Shown one piece after another: positions 50,416 to 58,311 of a stretch of DNA of 64,000 nt. Positions within the stretch are counted from its first letter, which is position 1. Each line of letters begins with the position of its first letter. The translations under genes and the position numbers were made by a program. The stretch comes from Nocardiopsis flavescens. Lineage in GTDB: Bacteria > Actinomycetota > Actinomycetes > Streptosporangiales > Streptosporangiaceae. Below the pieces are notes generated by a model that was not told where the DNA came from, did no database searches, and worked only from the letters and a program-made list of their open reading frames with translations. The stretch is from positions 720,003 through 784,002 of the forward strand of contig NZ_FQZK01000001.1 in NCBI RefSeq assembly GCF_900141985.1. The letters run 5' to 3'.

Positions 50416-51385
50416 CGGCCGCGGGAATGCGGCGCTCCCGCCGTCCTTCTTCACCAGCTATTCCGTGAGCAAGAGCGGAACGGACGATGTCCTCCGATTC
50501 CACCGAGATCTCGAGAGACACGTCAGAATACGGCTGAACGACGAATCGTGCCGCGGGGTTTCGGGACCCTACGTGGCTCCCGGAGATATGTGGCGTGGGG
50601 AGATTCCCCGTGCCTGCGCGACGGCACGCGCGTTCGTGGCACTGCTCAACGACCGGTATGGAGAGAGCACGTGGTGTTCGCGGGAATGGTGGATCTTCGA
50701 GGAACGCCTGCGCCGACACGACTTCGGTGACGGCCCCGCTCCTTCCCTGCTCCTTCCCGTGGTCTGGCAGCCCATGGAGAGACCGATCCCGAAGGTGATC
50801 GGGAACCGGCAGAGGACGGACTGGTACCTGTCGTCGGGCGCCGCATCCGAAGGCATCCTCGGGCTGATGTACAGGAAGGACCTACAGCCTTACCACGAGG
50901 CATGCCACCTTCTCGCCGGGCTGGTGGCCGAAGCCGTCCGGGGTCGCCGGGGACACCTGCCCCCGCTCCCGCCCGAGACGCGCGAGTCCCTGACGCAGGC
51001 CTGGAACACCACACCGGACGCGCCGGGGGCATGGACTCCCCCGAAGGCGATGGGCCGCCCCGGGGAGTGGGAGCGTCTCGATCCCCTGGAAAAGGTCGTC
51101 CTCGTGCTGGCCGGAGCCCCGCGCCTCTCCCACGTCGCCGAGTGGACAGGCTTCCTCGGGCGGTTGAGCGCCCTGCGGGAGGGGATGCTGGCCCCCCGGC
51201 AGTGGGCGTTGACCGATCCGGTCGAGCCCGGGTACCGGAGCCTCGTAGAACACCTGGAGCAGAGGCACGGGCGGGTCCGGGCGTACCGCCTCCTGGAGGA
51301 GGCCCTCGCACCACTCACGGCCGAGGGTGCGAGGGCTCTGGCGCAGGTCGTCGACGAGCACTCCTACACTCCACGGACAGGGTGA
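50405..51385 (+). CDS. TIR-domain protein with C-terminal helical domain
   Basis: GTG 50405 overlaps the previous gene; 326 residues. Residues 14-130 are an FxsC-type TIR: F-F-T-S-Y-S, R-A-F-V-A-L-L-N-D-R-Y, then W-C-S-R-E-W-W-I-F with Glu94 at the position of the TIR catalytic Glu. TIRs of this kind cleave NAD+ or make cyclic ADP-ribose signals. The last ~105 residues (from L-D-P-L-E-K-V-V-L-V-L-A-G) are helical and resemble small effector-associated adaptor domains, which link signalling proteins. The gene is followed after two bases by the SLOG-TM gene, so the three products are made together. Confidence 0.75.
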   Translation: MGADGRGNAALPPSFFTSYSVSKSGTDDVLRFHRDLERHVRIRLNDESCRGVSGPYVAPGDMWRGEIPRACATARAFVALLNDRYGESTWCSREWWIFEERLRRHDFGDGPAPSLLLPVVWQPMERPIPKVIGNRQRTDWYLSSGAASEGILGLMYRKDLQPYHEACHLLAGLVAEAVRGRRGHLPPLPPETRESLTQAWNTTPDAPGAWTPPKAMGRPGEWERLDPLEKVVLVLAGAPRLSHVAEWTGFLGRLSALREGMLAPRQWALTDPVEPGYRSLVEHLEQRHGRVRAYRLLEEALAPLTAEGARALAQVVDEHSYTPRTG

Positions 51386-51387
51386 AA

Positions 51388-52494
51388 ATGAGTGGAACGA
51401 ACGACCACCGCCCCCTCATCGCGGTGGTCGGCAGCTTCTCCGCGGAACGCGACTACCGGCCCCCGCTCACCGACCCCGGCGGTCTTCGCAACGCCTGTGA
51501 GGAGATCGGCGGGGAGATCGCCCGCCGCGGCTGCGACCTGCTCGTCTTCTCCGGCAAGGAGAAGTACGCGGAAACGGCCGCGGCCCGGGGTTTCCTGGCG
51601 GCCTCCGAAGCCGGTCCCCGCACGGTCGTCGCGCGACTGGCCAGGCACCAGCAGTACACGCTGGAGCCGGGGCCGGAGTCCGGTGCCCGGATACGGGTGG
51701 TCCGCGATCCCAGCGGGGAATGGGAGGTGCCCTACTACCGCGCCCTGATGGAAACGGACGGCATCGTCCTGGCCGGTGGAGGGCGCTCCACCCGTGTCAC
51801 CGGCATCCTCGCCCTCGCCCAGGAAATCCCGGTCGCTCCCGTGTCGGTGTTCGGCGCCGCTGCCGAACAGGTGTGGGTCCACCTGGACAGGACCCGCAAC
51901 CGGGCGACCGACGAGGACCTCGCCCTCCTCGGGGGGCCGTGGACGGACACCTCGGCCGGCGACCTCGTCGACGGCCTGCTGCGCCAGGCGGGCGAGCGTG
52001 CCCGGGAGGCGGCCCGAAGGCGCAGGGCGGAGCGCCGGGCGCGGTTCCCGGAGCGCTCCGGTCTGTTGACGGCGGCGGCGTTCCTGATCGCGTCGCTGGC
52101 CTGCCTCGTCGGGATCTCCGCGGCCCCCGACGGCCCCGTGGGCTTCGCGGCCATGGTGGCGGGACCGATGTTCGCGGCCATGGCGGGTGCGCTCATCCGC
52201 GACTCCTTCGGTGCCGAGCAGGAAGCGCTCAAGGCGGTGGTGCGCGGGCTGGGCGCGGGCGTCGTCTCCGTCCTGCTCTTCCTCTCGGCGCAACTGCTGC
52301 TGAACCCCGAGGCCCTCCAGGAGAACGTGGCGCTGCTGCGGCTCTCCTTCTTCCTGATCCCCGTCGGATTCACAGCCGGATTCACCTTCGACCTCGTCTT
52401 CGACCGGCTGCGCCGCGCGGAACTGCTGCGACCGCCGGAACTGGCCGCCCCTCACCAGCAACAACAGGACGCGGGAGCGGCACCCCCGTCCTGA
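51388..52494 (+). CDS. SLOG-domain protein with four C-terminal membrane helices
   Basis: ATG 51388 lies two bases after the TIR gene; 368 residues. Residues about 8-180 form a Rossmann-like SLOG domain: L-I-A-V-V-G-S-F-S, then C-D-L-L-V-F-S-G-K, then D-G-I-V-L-A-G-G-G-R-S-T-R at 124-136, the nucleotide-binding glycine motif. A basic linker follows, then four helices at about 225-243, 251-270, 287-306 and 317-338. SLOG domains bind nucleotides and are the sensor in Thoeris ThsA, where TIR-made cyclic ADP-ribose switches on the effector. Here the effector would be the membrane part, perhaps a pore. This last step is inference. Confidence 0.78.
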   Translation: MSGTNDHRPLIAVVGSFSAERDYRPPLTDPGGLRNACEEIGGEIARRGCDLLVFSGKEKYAETAAARGFLAASEAGPRTVVARLARHQQYTLEPGPESGARIRVVRDPSGEWEVPYYRALMETDGIVLAGGGRSTRVTGILALAQEIPVAPVSVFGAAAEQVWVHLDRTRNRATDEDLALLGGPWTDTSAGDLVDGLLRQAGERAREAARRRRAERRARFPERSGLLTAAAFLIASLACLVGISAAPDGPVGFAAMVAGPMFAAMAGALIRDSFGAEQEALKAVVRGLGAGVVSVLLFLSAQLLLNPEALQENVALLRLSFFLIPVGFTAGFTFDLVFDRLRRAELLRPPELAAPHQQQQDAGAAPPS

Positions 52495-52552
52495 CCGGCT
52501 CCCGCCCCGCGGCGGGCCGGGGTGAGCCACCACCCCGCCCGGGGCCGGACGC

Positions 52553-52574
52553 GCCCCGCCGTGCGGCGCGGGGC
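52553..52574 (+). terminator. Possible hairpin after the SLOG-TM gene
   Basis: GCCCCGC and GCGGGGC pair in a 7-bp stem around an 8-base loop, 58 bases after the stop. There is no T-tract. Confidence 0.35.
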
Positions 52575-52606
52575 CGCTCGCCGCCCCGCACCGCCGCCCG
52601 CCACCG

Positions 52607-52752
52607 GGTCAGGTCTGGAAGGGAGGGGGATCGGTCCCCCGGAGGCGGTAGTCCGGCCGGGGCCTCTCCAACCGGATCGACTCCAGCACGGTGTAGGCGT
52701 GGTACTTGGTCTGAGTGGTGGCACCCGCCAGGCGCTCCCACCACAGCCGACC
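52607..52752 (-). pseudogene. Truncated copy of the MBL-fold gene 3' end (direct repeat)
   Basis: About 146 bases match 59455-59601, the last ~48 codons and stop of the MBL-fold gene, with about seven mismatches, in the same orientation. Landmarks are GGTCAGGTCTGGAAGGGAGG and GTGTAGGCGTGGTACTTGGT. Similarity ends abruptly at 52752. It is a gene fragment with no start. The two copies bracket the 52.8-59.4 kb segment. Confidence 0.8.
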
Positions 52753-52793
52753 CTGGTAGCCCTGCGGCCGCCCTGGTCCCCGAAAGAGGGCCC

Positions 52794-52976
52794 GTGCCCA
52801 AGCCGAGAGTCACCGCCGACAAGCTCGCCCGCTCCTCGGAATGGGAGGCCGAACTTGCCCGCCAGGGCGTGCGGCCCGTGCCCAGCACCGGCCAGGACGC
52901 CGCCCGCTTGTGTGGAGCATCCCTAACGCCACGAGCCCGACCCCCGCTACACCGCACCCCGGGAGGGCGACCGACG
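52794..52976 (+). other. Small open frame continuing in frame into the next gene
   Basis: GTG 52794 follows AAAGAGGG. The first 45 codons look real: S-E-W-E-A-E-L-A-R-Q-G-V-R-P-V-P-S-T-G-Q, then D-A-A-R-L-C-G-A. After that the frame becomes Pro/Arg-rich and non-coding-like before running into ATG 52977. It may be a short gene truncated by the rearrangement that made the flanking repeat, or a true N-terminal extension of the next gene. Confidence 0.4.
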
Positions 52977-53342
52977 ATGACCCCCACGACCACGCAGACC
53001 GGCCCGGCCCGGGCGATCCACGACCACCCCGAGGTGCGCCGCGCCCACCAGACCCTGCACCGTGCCCGGCAGGGGCGCGCCGATGGACGCGTGCGCGAGG
53101 CACCGGCCAGGGTGGCCGCCGCGCTGCGTACCGACCCCACCCTGGCCCTGGAAGTGGACGGCCAGCGCACCGCCGACCTCATCGCCGAGCTGATCCGCCA
53201 GCTCAAGCCCCTCAGCCGCCAGGCCGGCCTGGCCCACACCCACGCCCGGCTGCCCGCCGACCCCTACCTGCCCGGGACCGACCGTCAGCACCAGATCAAC
53301 CGGCTCGGCAAGGTCAACCCGGCCGCCATCGACCAGGAGTAA
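52977..53342 (+). CDS. Unknown helical protein, first part of an interrupted gene
   Basis: ATG 52977 follows GGGAGGG; 121 residues to TAA 53340-53342. It contains H-D-H-P-E-V-R-R-A-H-Q-T-L-H-R-A-R, a long helix, and a C-terminal P-Y-L-P-G-T-D-R-Q-H-Q-I-N-R-L-G. No family recognised. The same frame continues with good coding character directly after the TAA for 61 more codons, so the original protein was probably about 183 residues and this gene carries a nonsense change. Confidence 0.55.
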   Translation: MTPTTTQTGPARAIHDHPEVRRAHQTLHRARQGRADGRVREAPARVAAALRTDPTLALEVDGQRTADLIAELIRQLKPLSRQAGLAHTHARLPADPYLPGTDRQHQINRLGKVNPAAIDQE

Positions 53343-53528
53343 GAGGTCCTGGAACGGCTCCGGAGCCGGACGCTCGCGGTCGCCGGGCGGGAGCGCGCCG
53401 ACTGGCAGGACCCCGGGCACCTGGCCCGCCAGGCGCTCACCAGCGAGGGAGACCTGGAGGAGATCGCCTGGGCGCTGCGCAGGTCGGACAGCGCCGCGGC
53501 CGCGCTGGCAGAGCAGATCCACCCCTGA
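53343..53528 (+). pseudogene. In-frame continuation beyond the premature stop
   Basis: Immediately after TAA the frame reads E-V-L-E-R-L-R-S-R-T-L-A-V-A, then G-H-L-A-R-Q-A-L-T-S-E-G-D-L and A-W-A-L-R-R-S-D, ending at TGA 53526-53528. There is no ATG or GTG near its start. It looks like the C-terminal third of the preceding protein. Confidence 0.5.
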
Positions 53529-53543
53529 CCGAAGGAGGACCGA

Positions 53544-53780
53544 ATGGACACCACGACGGCCCTGGCCCGGCGCGAGTACGCGCTGGAGCTCCTACAGGCC
53601 CGGGCGCTCCAAGACCGCATCACCGTGGAAACCGCTGACGGCCAGGTCGTGACCGGCCTGCTGCTCGACTACAGCGACCACCACCTGTGGCTGCACCGCC
53701 ACGACGTCGAGGCCACGGACTCCAGCACGCCCTGGCAGGCCCCGCTGGGGCGGGTGGCGGCCCTCACCGGCACCACCTGA
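53544..53780 (+). CDS. Small protein with Sm-like strand pattern
   Basis: ATG 53544 follows GAAGGAGGACC; 78 residues. A basic helix (A-L-A-R-R-E-Y-A-L-E-L-L-Q-A-R) is followed by D-R-I-T-V-E-T-A-D-G-Q-V-V-T-G-L-L-L-D-Y and S-D-H-H-L-W-L. The helix-then-strands order and the V-x-V-x-x-x-D-G-x-x-x-x-G pattern recall LSm/Hfq folds, but this is a pattern impression only. The strong ribosome site supports expression. It lies 15 bases after the interrupted gene and is probably cotranscribed. Confidence 0.6.
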   Translation: MDTTTALARREYALELLQARALQDRITVETADGQVVTGLLLDYSDHHLWLHRHDVEATDSSTPWQAPLGRVAALTGTT

Positions 53781-53948
53781 CCCCGCACACCACCACCAAG
53801 CCCCTTGTCACGGCAGCCGGAGCGGAGGAGGACTGCTGCAGGATCCAGTGGCAGGCGCTCGTGTGGCCGCATGCGGCCTTCACACCGCCCCGGCCCCGAA
53901 CCGGCTGTACCGTGACCGCGCCCGGCGCTCCTCTCTCGAAAGGTGTCC

Positions 53949-54386
53949 ATGACCCACGAGACCGGCCCCGCCCACATCGACCGCCTGATCCGGCTCCTGA
54001 TGATGCTGCCCACCCCCCAGAGCCCGCCCTACCGCATGTTCTGGGACCAGGTCGCCCAGGAGCACCACGTCGACCTGCACTACGTCCAGAGGAACATCGC
54101 CGGGCCCTTGCACCAGATCCTCCTGGGCCCGGGCCGGACACAGGCCGTCCCGCGCGCGAACCTGGCCCGGTACGGCCTGTACTTCTTCGCCGACCCCAGC
54201 GACGATCTCGTCGCGGCCATCGCCTCCCACGTCCACCCCGGCTTCCCCGGCACCGTGGCCGGGCGGCTATGGGTGCAGCAGCTGCGCACCGCGGCCTTCG
54301 AGGTGCTGGTGGAGAACCCGTCCGAGGAGCAGGTCGACCAGGCGTGCACGGACTGGATCCGCACGATCAAGACCGCCCACCGATGA
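53949..54386 (+). CDS. Unknown soluble protein of the integrated segment
   Basis: ATG 53949 follows AAAGG by six bases; 145 residues. It reads as a mostly helical protein: I-D-R-L-I-R-L-L-M-M-L-P, W-D-Q-V-A-Q-E-H-H-V-D-L, then L-A-R-Y-G-L-Y-F-F-A-D-P and a helical C-terminus. No signal, membrane segment or recognised domain. The TGA is overlapped by an ATG leading into the next small gene, which suggests an operon of element-borne genes. Confidence 0.6.
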   Translation: MTHETGPAHIDRLIRLLMMLPTPQSPPYRMFWDQVAQEHHVDLHYVQRNIAGPLHQILLGPGRTQAVPRANLARYGLYFFADPSDDLVAAIASHVHPGFPGTVAGRLWVQQLRTAAFEVLVENPSEEQVDQACTDWIRTIKTAHR

Positions 54387-54403
54387 GGGAAGAGGACGGC
54401 CAG

Positions 54404-54616
54404 ATGAGCCACCGGCACGAGTACGACATGGCCCACCGGGCAGCGGAGAACCTGTCGCTGCAAGCGCAGGGCTACGCGGCCGACCAACCTGACGTGGCCT
54501 GCGCTCTGGCCGCGGCCGCCCAGGTGCACGCCACCCTCGCGTTGGCGGCCGCCACGATGGTGGCCGCCGAACAGAACCCGAAGCCGCCCACCACCCGGGC
54601 GCGCACCGATTCCTGA
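54404..54616 (+). CDS. Small Ala-rich helical protein
   Basis: ATG 54404 follows GGGAAGAGG; an in-frame ATG at 54383 overlapping the previous stop is the alternative. The 70 residues read H-R-H-E-Y-D-M-A-H-R-A-A-E-N, then A-C-A-L-A-A-A-A-Q-V-H-A-T-L-A-L. It is predicted to be two amphipathic helices. No family recognised. A good rho-independent terminator follows. Confidence 0.55.
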   Translation: MSHRHEYDMAHRAAENLSLQAQGYAADQPDVACALAAAAQVHATLALAAATMVAAEQNPKPPTTRARTDS

Positions 54617-54648
54617 CACCCGCCCTGACCGAGCAACCACGCCACGAA

Positions 54649-54685
54649 GCCCCGCTCCCCGGCGCCACCCGGGGACGGGGCTTTT
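54649..54685 (+). terminator. Rho-independent terminator
   Basis: GCCCCG(C)TCCCCGG pairs with CCGGGGACGGGGC, one bulged base, 6-base loop, followed by TTTT at 54682-54685. It closes the small-gene operon. Confidence 0.85.
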
Positions 54686-54691
54686 CGCGTG

Positions 54692-55280
54692 TCAGGGGCC
54701 CGGCGGCCACTCGGTCAGCAGGTCCGAGCCCACCTGCTCCAGCAGGACCATCCGCCGCCGGAGGTCCTCGATGGACCCCAGCAGGGTCGGGTACAGGCGC
54801 GCCCAGCACGATGATCGCCAGCTCCGCCGGAAGGACGCCGGTCACCGCGGCCGTAGGCCGGCGGCGGGTCGGGGATCGGAGCACGAGCCGGCGGATGGCC
54901 GCGGTGCGGCCGTGGAAGAGCAAGCGGGCTCCGGGGCCCGCCGTGGTCGGGTTCGCCCGTCGGGCGGCGAAGATGCGAAGCAGCTCGGCGAACGGTTCGG
55001 GGAACGGGGTCGACGGGTCACCGAACCGGAGGCTGGGCCGCCCGTCCTGCTCGACCAGGTCGTCCAGGTCATCCAGGTCGTCCGGGGGCAGCCGACAGAT
55101 CCGGCTGAAGGGTTGGGCGAACAACCACGCCGGCACCACGGGCACCCGGTCCAGCAGGCCCGGCTCCTCGTCCTCGTCAGCCGAGCGCGGCGGCTCCATC
55201 CGCCTGTCGAGACCGATGGGGGCGGGGTTCGCCGTGTCGCGGTGCGGGATCTTCGAACGCGGCATCAACCGCGTGGCCAT
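54692..55280 (-). pseudogene. Frameshifted integrase-like/unknown gene
   Basis: The frame from ATG 55280 reads to A-E-L-A-I-I-V-L-G near 54810 and then loses coding sense. A one-base shift restores A-R-L-Y-P-T, I-E-D-L-R-R-R-M-V-L-L-E-Q-V-G and W-P-P-G-P, ending at TGA 54692-54694. It contains F-H-G-R-T-A-A-I-R-R-L-V-L, shared with the remnant at 59033-59236 and with actinobacterial integrase-like proteins. An exact 42-base stretch (54878-54919) recurs inverted at 59076-59117. The acidic run D-D-L-D-D-L-D-D-L lies in the middle. It is a decayed gene. Confidence 0.5.
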
Positions 55281-55355
55281 GGCCCGGGGCGGGAACTTCC
55301 GGGCGGGACGGCGGGCGAGGAACGCCTCGGCACGGCCTCGCGGGGCGGGCGCGGG

Positions 55356-55383
55356 AAAACCCCCGCAACGGAGGTTGCGGGGG
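55356..55383 (-). terminator. Rho-independent terminator (minus strand)
   Basis: CCCCCGCAAC and GTTGCGGGGG form a perfect 10-bp stem with a 4-base loop; on the minus strand it is followed by TTTT. It starts nine bases after the stop of the membrane-protein gene. Confidence 0.85.
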
Positions 55384-55391
55384 CGGTGTGG

Positions 55392-55805
55392 TCAGCGGTC
55401 GGCGTGGATGTCCTTCCGAACCAGGTAGACCAGGCTGCCCGTCGCGACCACGGACAGCACCAGGGCCCACCCCAGCCGGTTGACGGCCAGCGCCAAGCAG
55501 ACTTCCTCGCTCAGATACGCCCCCTCGCCCCAGAGGAGCCCCCAGAGGAGCCCCCCGATGACCGGATAGCACCCGGGGGGTCTCACCTCGCTGCTGAGGA
55601 ACACCAGGAGGAACGCAGGGTCCGTCACCAACAGCACCACGGCCAGGCCGTACCCCACCCAGACGACCCGCCGCGCCAGGCGATTCCCCTTGCGCGGAGC
55701 ACCGGGCGGCCTCGCCTCGGCGTTGGTCCGATAGGCGGCGTACACCATGGCGCCGACGATCACGACGACGAAGGCGAGCAGGAAGAGGGAGGCGGTGAGG
55801 TCCAC
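55392..55805 (-). CDS. Small multi-pass membrane protein
   Basis: GTG 55805 follows GAAGG; 137 residues. Four hydrophobic segments are seen at about 4-24, 47-70, 82-95 and 108-130, with a basic loop (P-R-K-G-N-R-L-A-R-R) after the first. The pattern W-G-L-L-W-G-E-G-A-Y-L lies in the third. No family recognised. It has its own terminator and no partner gene. Confidence 0.65.
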   Translation of the reverse strand: MDLTASLFLLAFVVVIVGAMVYAAYRTNAEARPPGAPRKGNRLARRVVWVGYGLAVVLLVTDPAFLLVFLSSEVRPPGCYPVIGGLLWGLLWGEGAYLSEEVCLALAVNRLGWALVLSVVATGSLVYLVRKDIHADR

Positions 55806-56356
55806 GGCAGGCCTTCACGGTTCGGGGATGAGGGGCGGCTCCCGGGCAGTGCGCAGAACCGACCGCGAGCGTACTGCAGAAAACAGGGTCCGGCCGACCG
55901 GGGTGGACATGGGGCCACTCACGAGGCACCTGCCCTGCTTCCGGGCGCCATGTCCGCGGTCAGCGGCGGGAGTCGTCCGGCCATCTCCAGCACGTGGGCG
56001 GCGGCGGAGGGCAGGCGGGGCAGGGAGCGGGGGTTCACGGGCTTTCCGTCGGCAACGGCGGGTGGGCCGTGGAAGGCCGACAGCGCCTCGCCGGGGTTCG
56101 ACCGCCCCGAGGGCGACGCGAGCGGGCAGGTGGTGCGCCGCCCGCCTCAGCCACGCGGGCGGCACACGGCCGGGCACCGTGACGCGCCGGTAGAAGGGGG
56201 CGGTCCGGGCCGGCCCAGCCCGGCACCGAGCGCAGGGGCGCGCCGACCGGGTTCGGCGACCTCGCCTTCGCCTTCGAGGAGTCCATCCCCGCGCGCCGGC
56301 ACACCGGCCCCCGCGCGACCCGCGGTTGCGCGGGGGCCTCGACGGTCGTGCCGCGG
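55806..56356. other. Gene-free stretch with short coding-like debris
   Basis: No intact gene in 551 bases. On the minus strand a tail reading L-P-S-A-A-A-H-V-L-E-M-A-G-R-L-P-P-L-T (55918-56035 region) looks like the end of a protein, with no start. Plus-strand 56222-56300 shows another short coding-like piece. These fit the decayed state of the segment. Confidence 0.4.
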
Positions 56357-56779
56357 CTAAGCGCCGCCCGGGGCGGGTGCGAGCTCCTGCAAGAGCCCTT
56401 CGACGTGGGTGCGGATGCGGTCGCGGATGGGGCGCACCGCCTCCACGCCCTGTCCGGCGGGGTCGGGCAGGACCCAGTCCAGGTAGCGCTTGCCCGGGTA
56501 GAACGGGCAGGCGTCCCCGCACCCCATGGTCACCACCACGTCCGAGGCACGCACCGCGTCCGCGGTCAGGACCTTGGGGACGTTCGCGGCGATGTCGATG
56601 CCGACCTCGGCCATGGCCTCCACGACCGCGGGGTTGACCGCGTCGGCCGGCGCGGACCCGGCCGAGCGCACCCGCACCCGCCCCACGCCCAGGTGCTGCA
56701 GGAACGCGGCGGCCATCTGGGAGCGTCCGGCGTTGTGCACGCACACGAACAGCACCTGCGGGATCTCAGTGCCGGGCAC
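56357..56779 (-). CDS. arsC: Arsenate reductase (low-MW phosphatase type)
   Basis: ATG 56779 lies inside the end of acr3 (14-base overlap); 140 residues. The P-loop C-V-H-N-A-G-R-S holds catalytic Cys13, with Cys87 and Cys91 in G-C-G-D-A-C-P for the disulfide relay. D-P-A-G-Q-G carries the general-acid Asp. It reduces arsenate to arsenite, using thioredoxin or mycothiol; the latter is usual in actinomycetes. Last gene of the arsR-acr3-arsC operon; the product arsenite is exported by the preceding gene's protein. Confidence 0.92.
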   Translation of the reverse strand: MPGTEIPQVLFVCVHNAGRSQMAAAFLQHLGVGRVRVRSAGSAPADAVNPAVVEAMAEVGIDIAANVPKVLTADAVRASDVVVTMGCGDACPFYPGKRYLDWVLPDPAGQGVEAVRPIRDRIRTHVEGLLQELAPAPGGA

Positions 56780-57848
56780 GGCGGGTCCTCTCGTCGGGGA
56801 AGAAGCGGCGGGCGGCCAGGGCCACGTGCACCAGGCCGATCAGGACGGGCACCTCGATGAGCGGGCCCACCACCCCGGCCAGGGCCTGGCCGGAGGCGGC
56901 GCCGAAGGAGGCGATGGCCACGGCGATGGCGAGCTCGAAGTTGTTGCCCGCCGCGGTGAAGGCCAGCGTGACCGCCCGGGGATAGCCCAACCCCAGCAGG
57001 CGGCCCAACAGCAGGGTCCCGGCCCACATGAGCACGAAGTAGACCAGCAGCGGCACGGCGATGCGCACCACGTCCCAGGGGCGGGCGGTGATCGCCTCCC
57101 CCTGGAGGGCGAACAGCGCCACGATGGTGAACAGCAGCCCGTACAGGCCCCACGGGCCCAGCTTCGGCAGCAGTCGGGTCTCGTACCAGTCCCGTCCGCG
57201 GGCCCGCTCGCCCAGGCGGCGGGTCAGGTACCCGGCCAGCAGCGGCACCCCGAGAAAGACCAGGACCGAGACGGAGATGTCGGTGAAGGAGACCTCCAGC
57301 GCCGCCTGCTCCCAGCCCAGCCACCCGGGCAGGCCCACCAGGTAGAACCAGCCCAGCGCGCCGAAGGCCACCACCTGGAACACCGAGTTCAGCGCGACCA
57401 GCACGGCGGCGGCCTCGCGGTCCCCGCAGGCCAGGTCGTTCCAGACGATGACCATCGCGATGCAGCGGGCCAGGCCGACGATGATCAGCCCGGTGCGGTA
57501 CTCGGGCAGGTCTGCCAGGAACAGCCAGGCCAGCGCGAACATCACCGCCGGACCGGCGATCCAGTTCACCGCCAGCGAGGCGATGAGCAGCCGCCGGTCG
57601 CCGGTGACGGCGCCCAGGCGGTCGTAGCGGACCCTGGCCAGCGGCGGGTACATCATCACGAGCAGCCCGGCGGCGATGGGCAGGGACACCCCGGCCACGC
57701 CCAGTCCGGCCAGGGCCTGGCCCAGGCCGGGCACGAGCCGTCCCAGGGCCAGGCCGGCGGCCATGGCGGCCAGGATCCACACGGTCAGGTAGCGGTCCAG
57801 GACCGGCAGGCGCGGGGCGCCGGTGGCGGGCCGAACGCGGGTGGTCAC
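56766..57848 (-). CDS. acr3: Arsenite efflux permease (ACR3 family)
   Basis: GTG 57848 overlaps the arsR stop (GTGA); 360 residues with ten helices. Family marks are N-W-I-A-G-P-A-V-M-F, G-L-A-R-C-I-A-M-V-I-V-W-N with the essential Cys of TM4, and A-A-G-N-N-F-E-L-A-I-A with the essential Glu of TM9. ACR3 exports arsenite by proton antiport. The position between arsR and arsC with overlapping ends is the standard coupled operon. Confidence 0.93.
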   Translation of the reverse strand: MTTRVRPATGAPRLPVLDRYLTVWILAAMAAGLALGRLVPGLGQALAGLGVAGVSLPIAAGLLVMMYPPLARVRYDRLGAVTGDRRLLIASLAVNWIAGPAVMFALAWLFLADLPEYRTGLIIVGLARCIAMVIVWNDLACGDREAAAVLVALNSVFQVVAFGALGWFYLVGLPGWLGWEQAALEVSFTDISVSVLVFLGVPLLAGYLTRRLGERARGRDWYETRLLPKLGPWGLYGLLFTIVALFALQGEAITARPWDVVRIAVPLLVYFVLMWAGTLLLGRLLGLGYPRAVTLAFTAAGNNFELAIAVAIASFGAASGQALAGVVGPLIEVPVLIGLVHVALAARRFFPDERTRRARH

Positions 57849-58234
57849 GTTCGGGCCGCCGGCGCGGTGCGGCGGGTGAGGACCGCGGCCAGGCGGTCGG
57901 TGGCGGCGGGCAGCAGCCGGTAGTACACCCAGGTGCCGCGCCGCTCGGCGGCGATGAGGCCGGCCTCGCGCAGGAGTTTGAGGTGGTGGGAGATGGTGGG
58001 CTGGGCCAGGTCGAAGGCCGGGGTCAGGTCGCAGACGCACACCTCGCCGCCCGCCTGGGAGGCGATCATCGACAGCAGCCGCAGGCGCACGGGGTCGCCC
58101 AGGGCCTTGAAGACCCGGGCGAGTTCGACGGCCTCCTCCTGGTCGAGCGGGGTGGTGAGCAGGGTCGGGCAGCAGCCCGAGGCCGTGTCGGGGGCCGCCG
58201 TGGCGGCGCCGCCCGCCCTCTGTTGATTCGACAT
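57845..58234 (-). CDS. arsR: ArsR-family arsenite-responsive repressor
   Basis: ATG 58234; 129 residues. The winged helix-turn-helix has A-L-G-D-P-V-R-L-R-L-L and L-A-Q-P-T-I-S-H-H-L-K-L-L-R-E-A-G. Cys66 and Cys68 in E-V-C-V-C-D-L match the arsenite site of classical ArsR. A Cys pair near the N-terminus (G-C-C-P) may give a third ligand. Arsenite binding releases it from operators; three similar boxes lie in the divergent promoter region shared with arsI. Confidence 0.92.
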   Translation of the reverse strand: MSNQQRAGGAATAAPDTASGCCPTLLTTPLDQEEAVELARVFKALGDPVRLRLLSMIASQAGGEVCVCDLTPAFDLAQPTISHHLKLLREAGLIAAERRGTWVYYRLLPAATDRLAAVLTRRTAPAART

Positions 58235-58291
58235 GCGTCTATATTGACAAACCTCGAAACAGGGCGCAACCTTGCATCGACATACTTCGAT
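58226..58291. promoter_or_regulatory. Divergent arsR/arsI promoter with ArsR-type boxes
   Basis: ATCGA-N6-TCGAT at 58276-58291 is a perfect palindrome. A related TTGACAAACCTCGA lies at 58244-58257 and a partial TCGACATGCGTC at 58227, overlapping the arsR start. The shared T(C/T)GACA pattern and position support ArsR binding to control both directions. Confidence 0.6.
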
Positions 58292-58311
58292 CCAACCTCT
58301 CGGAGGCCCCC

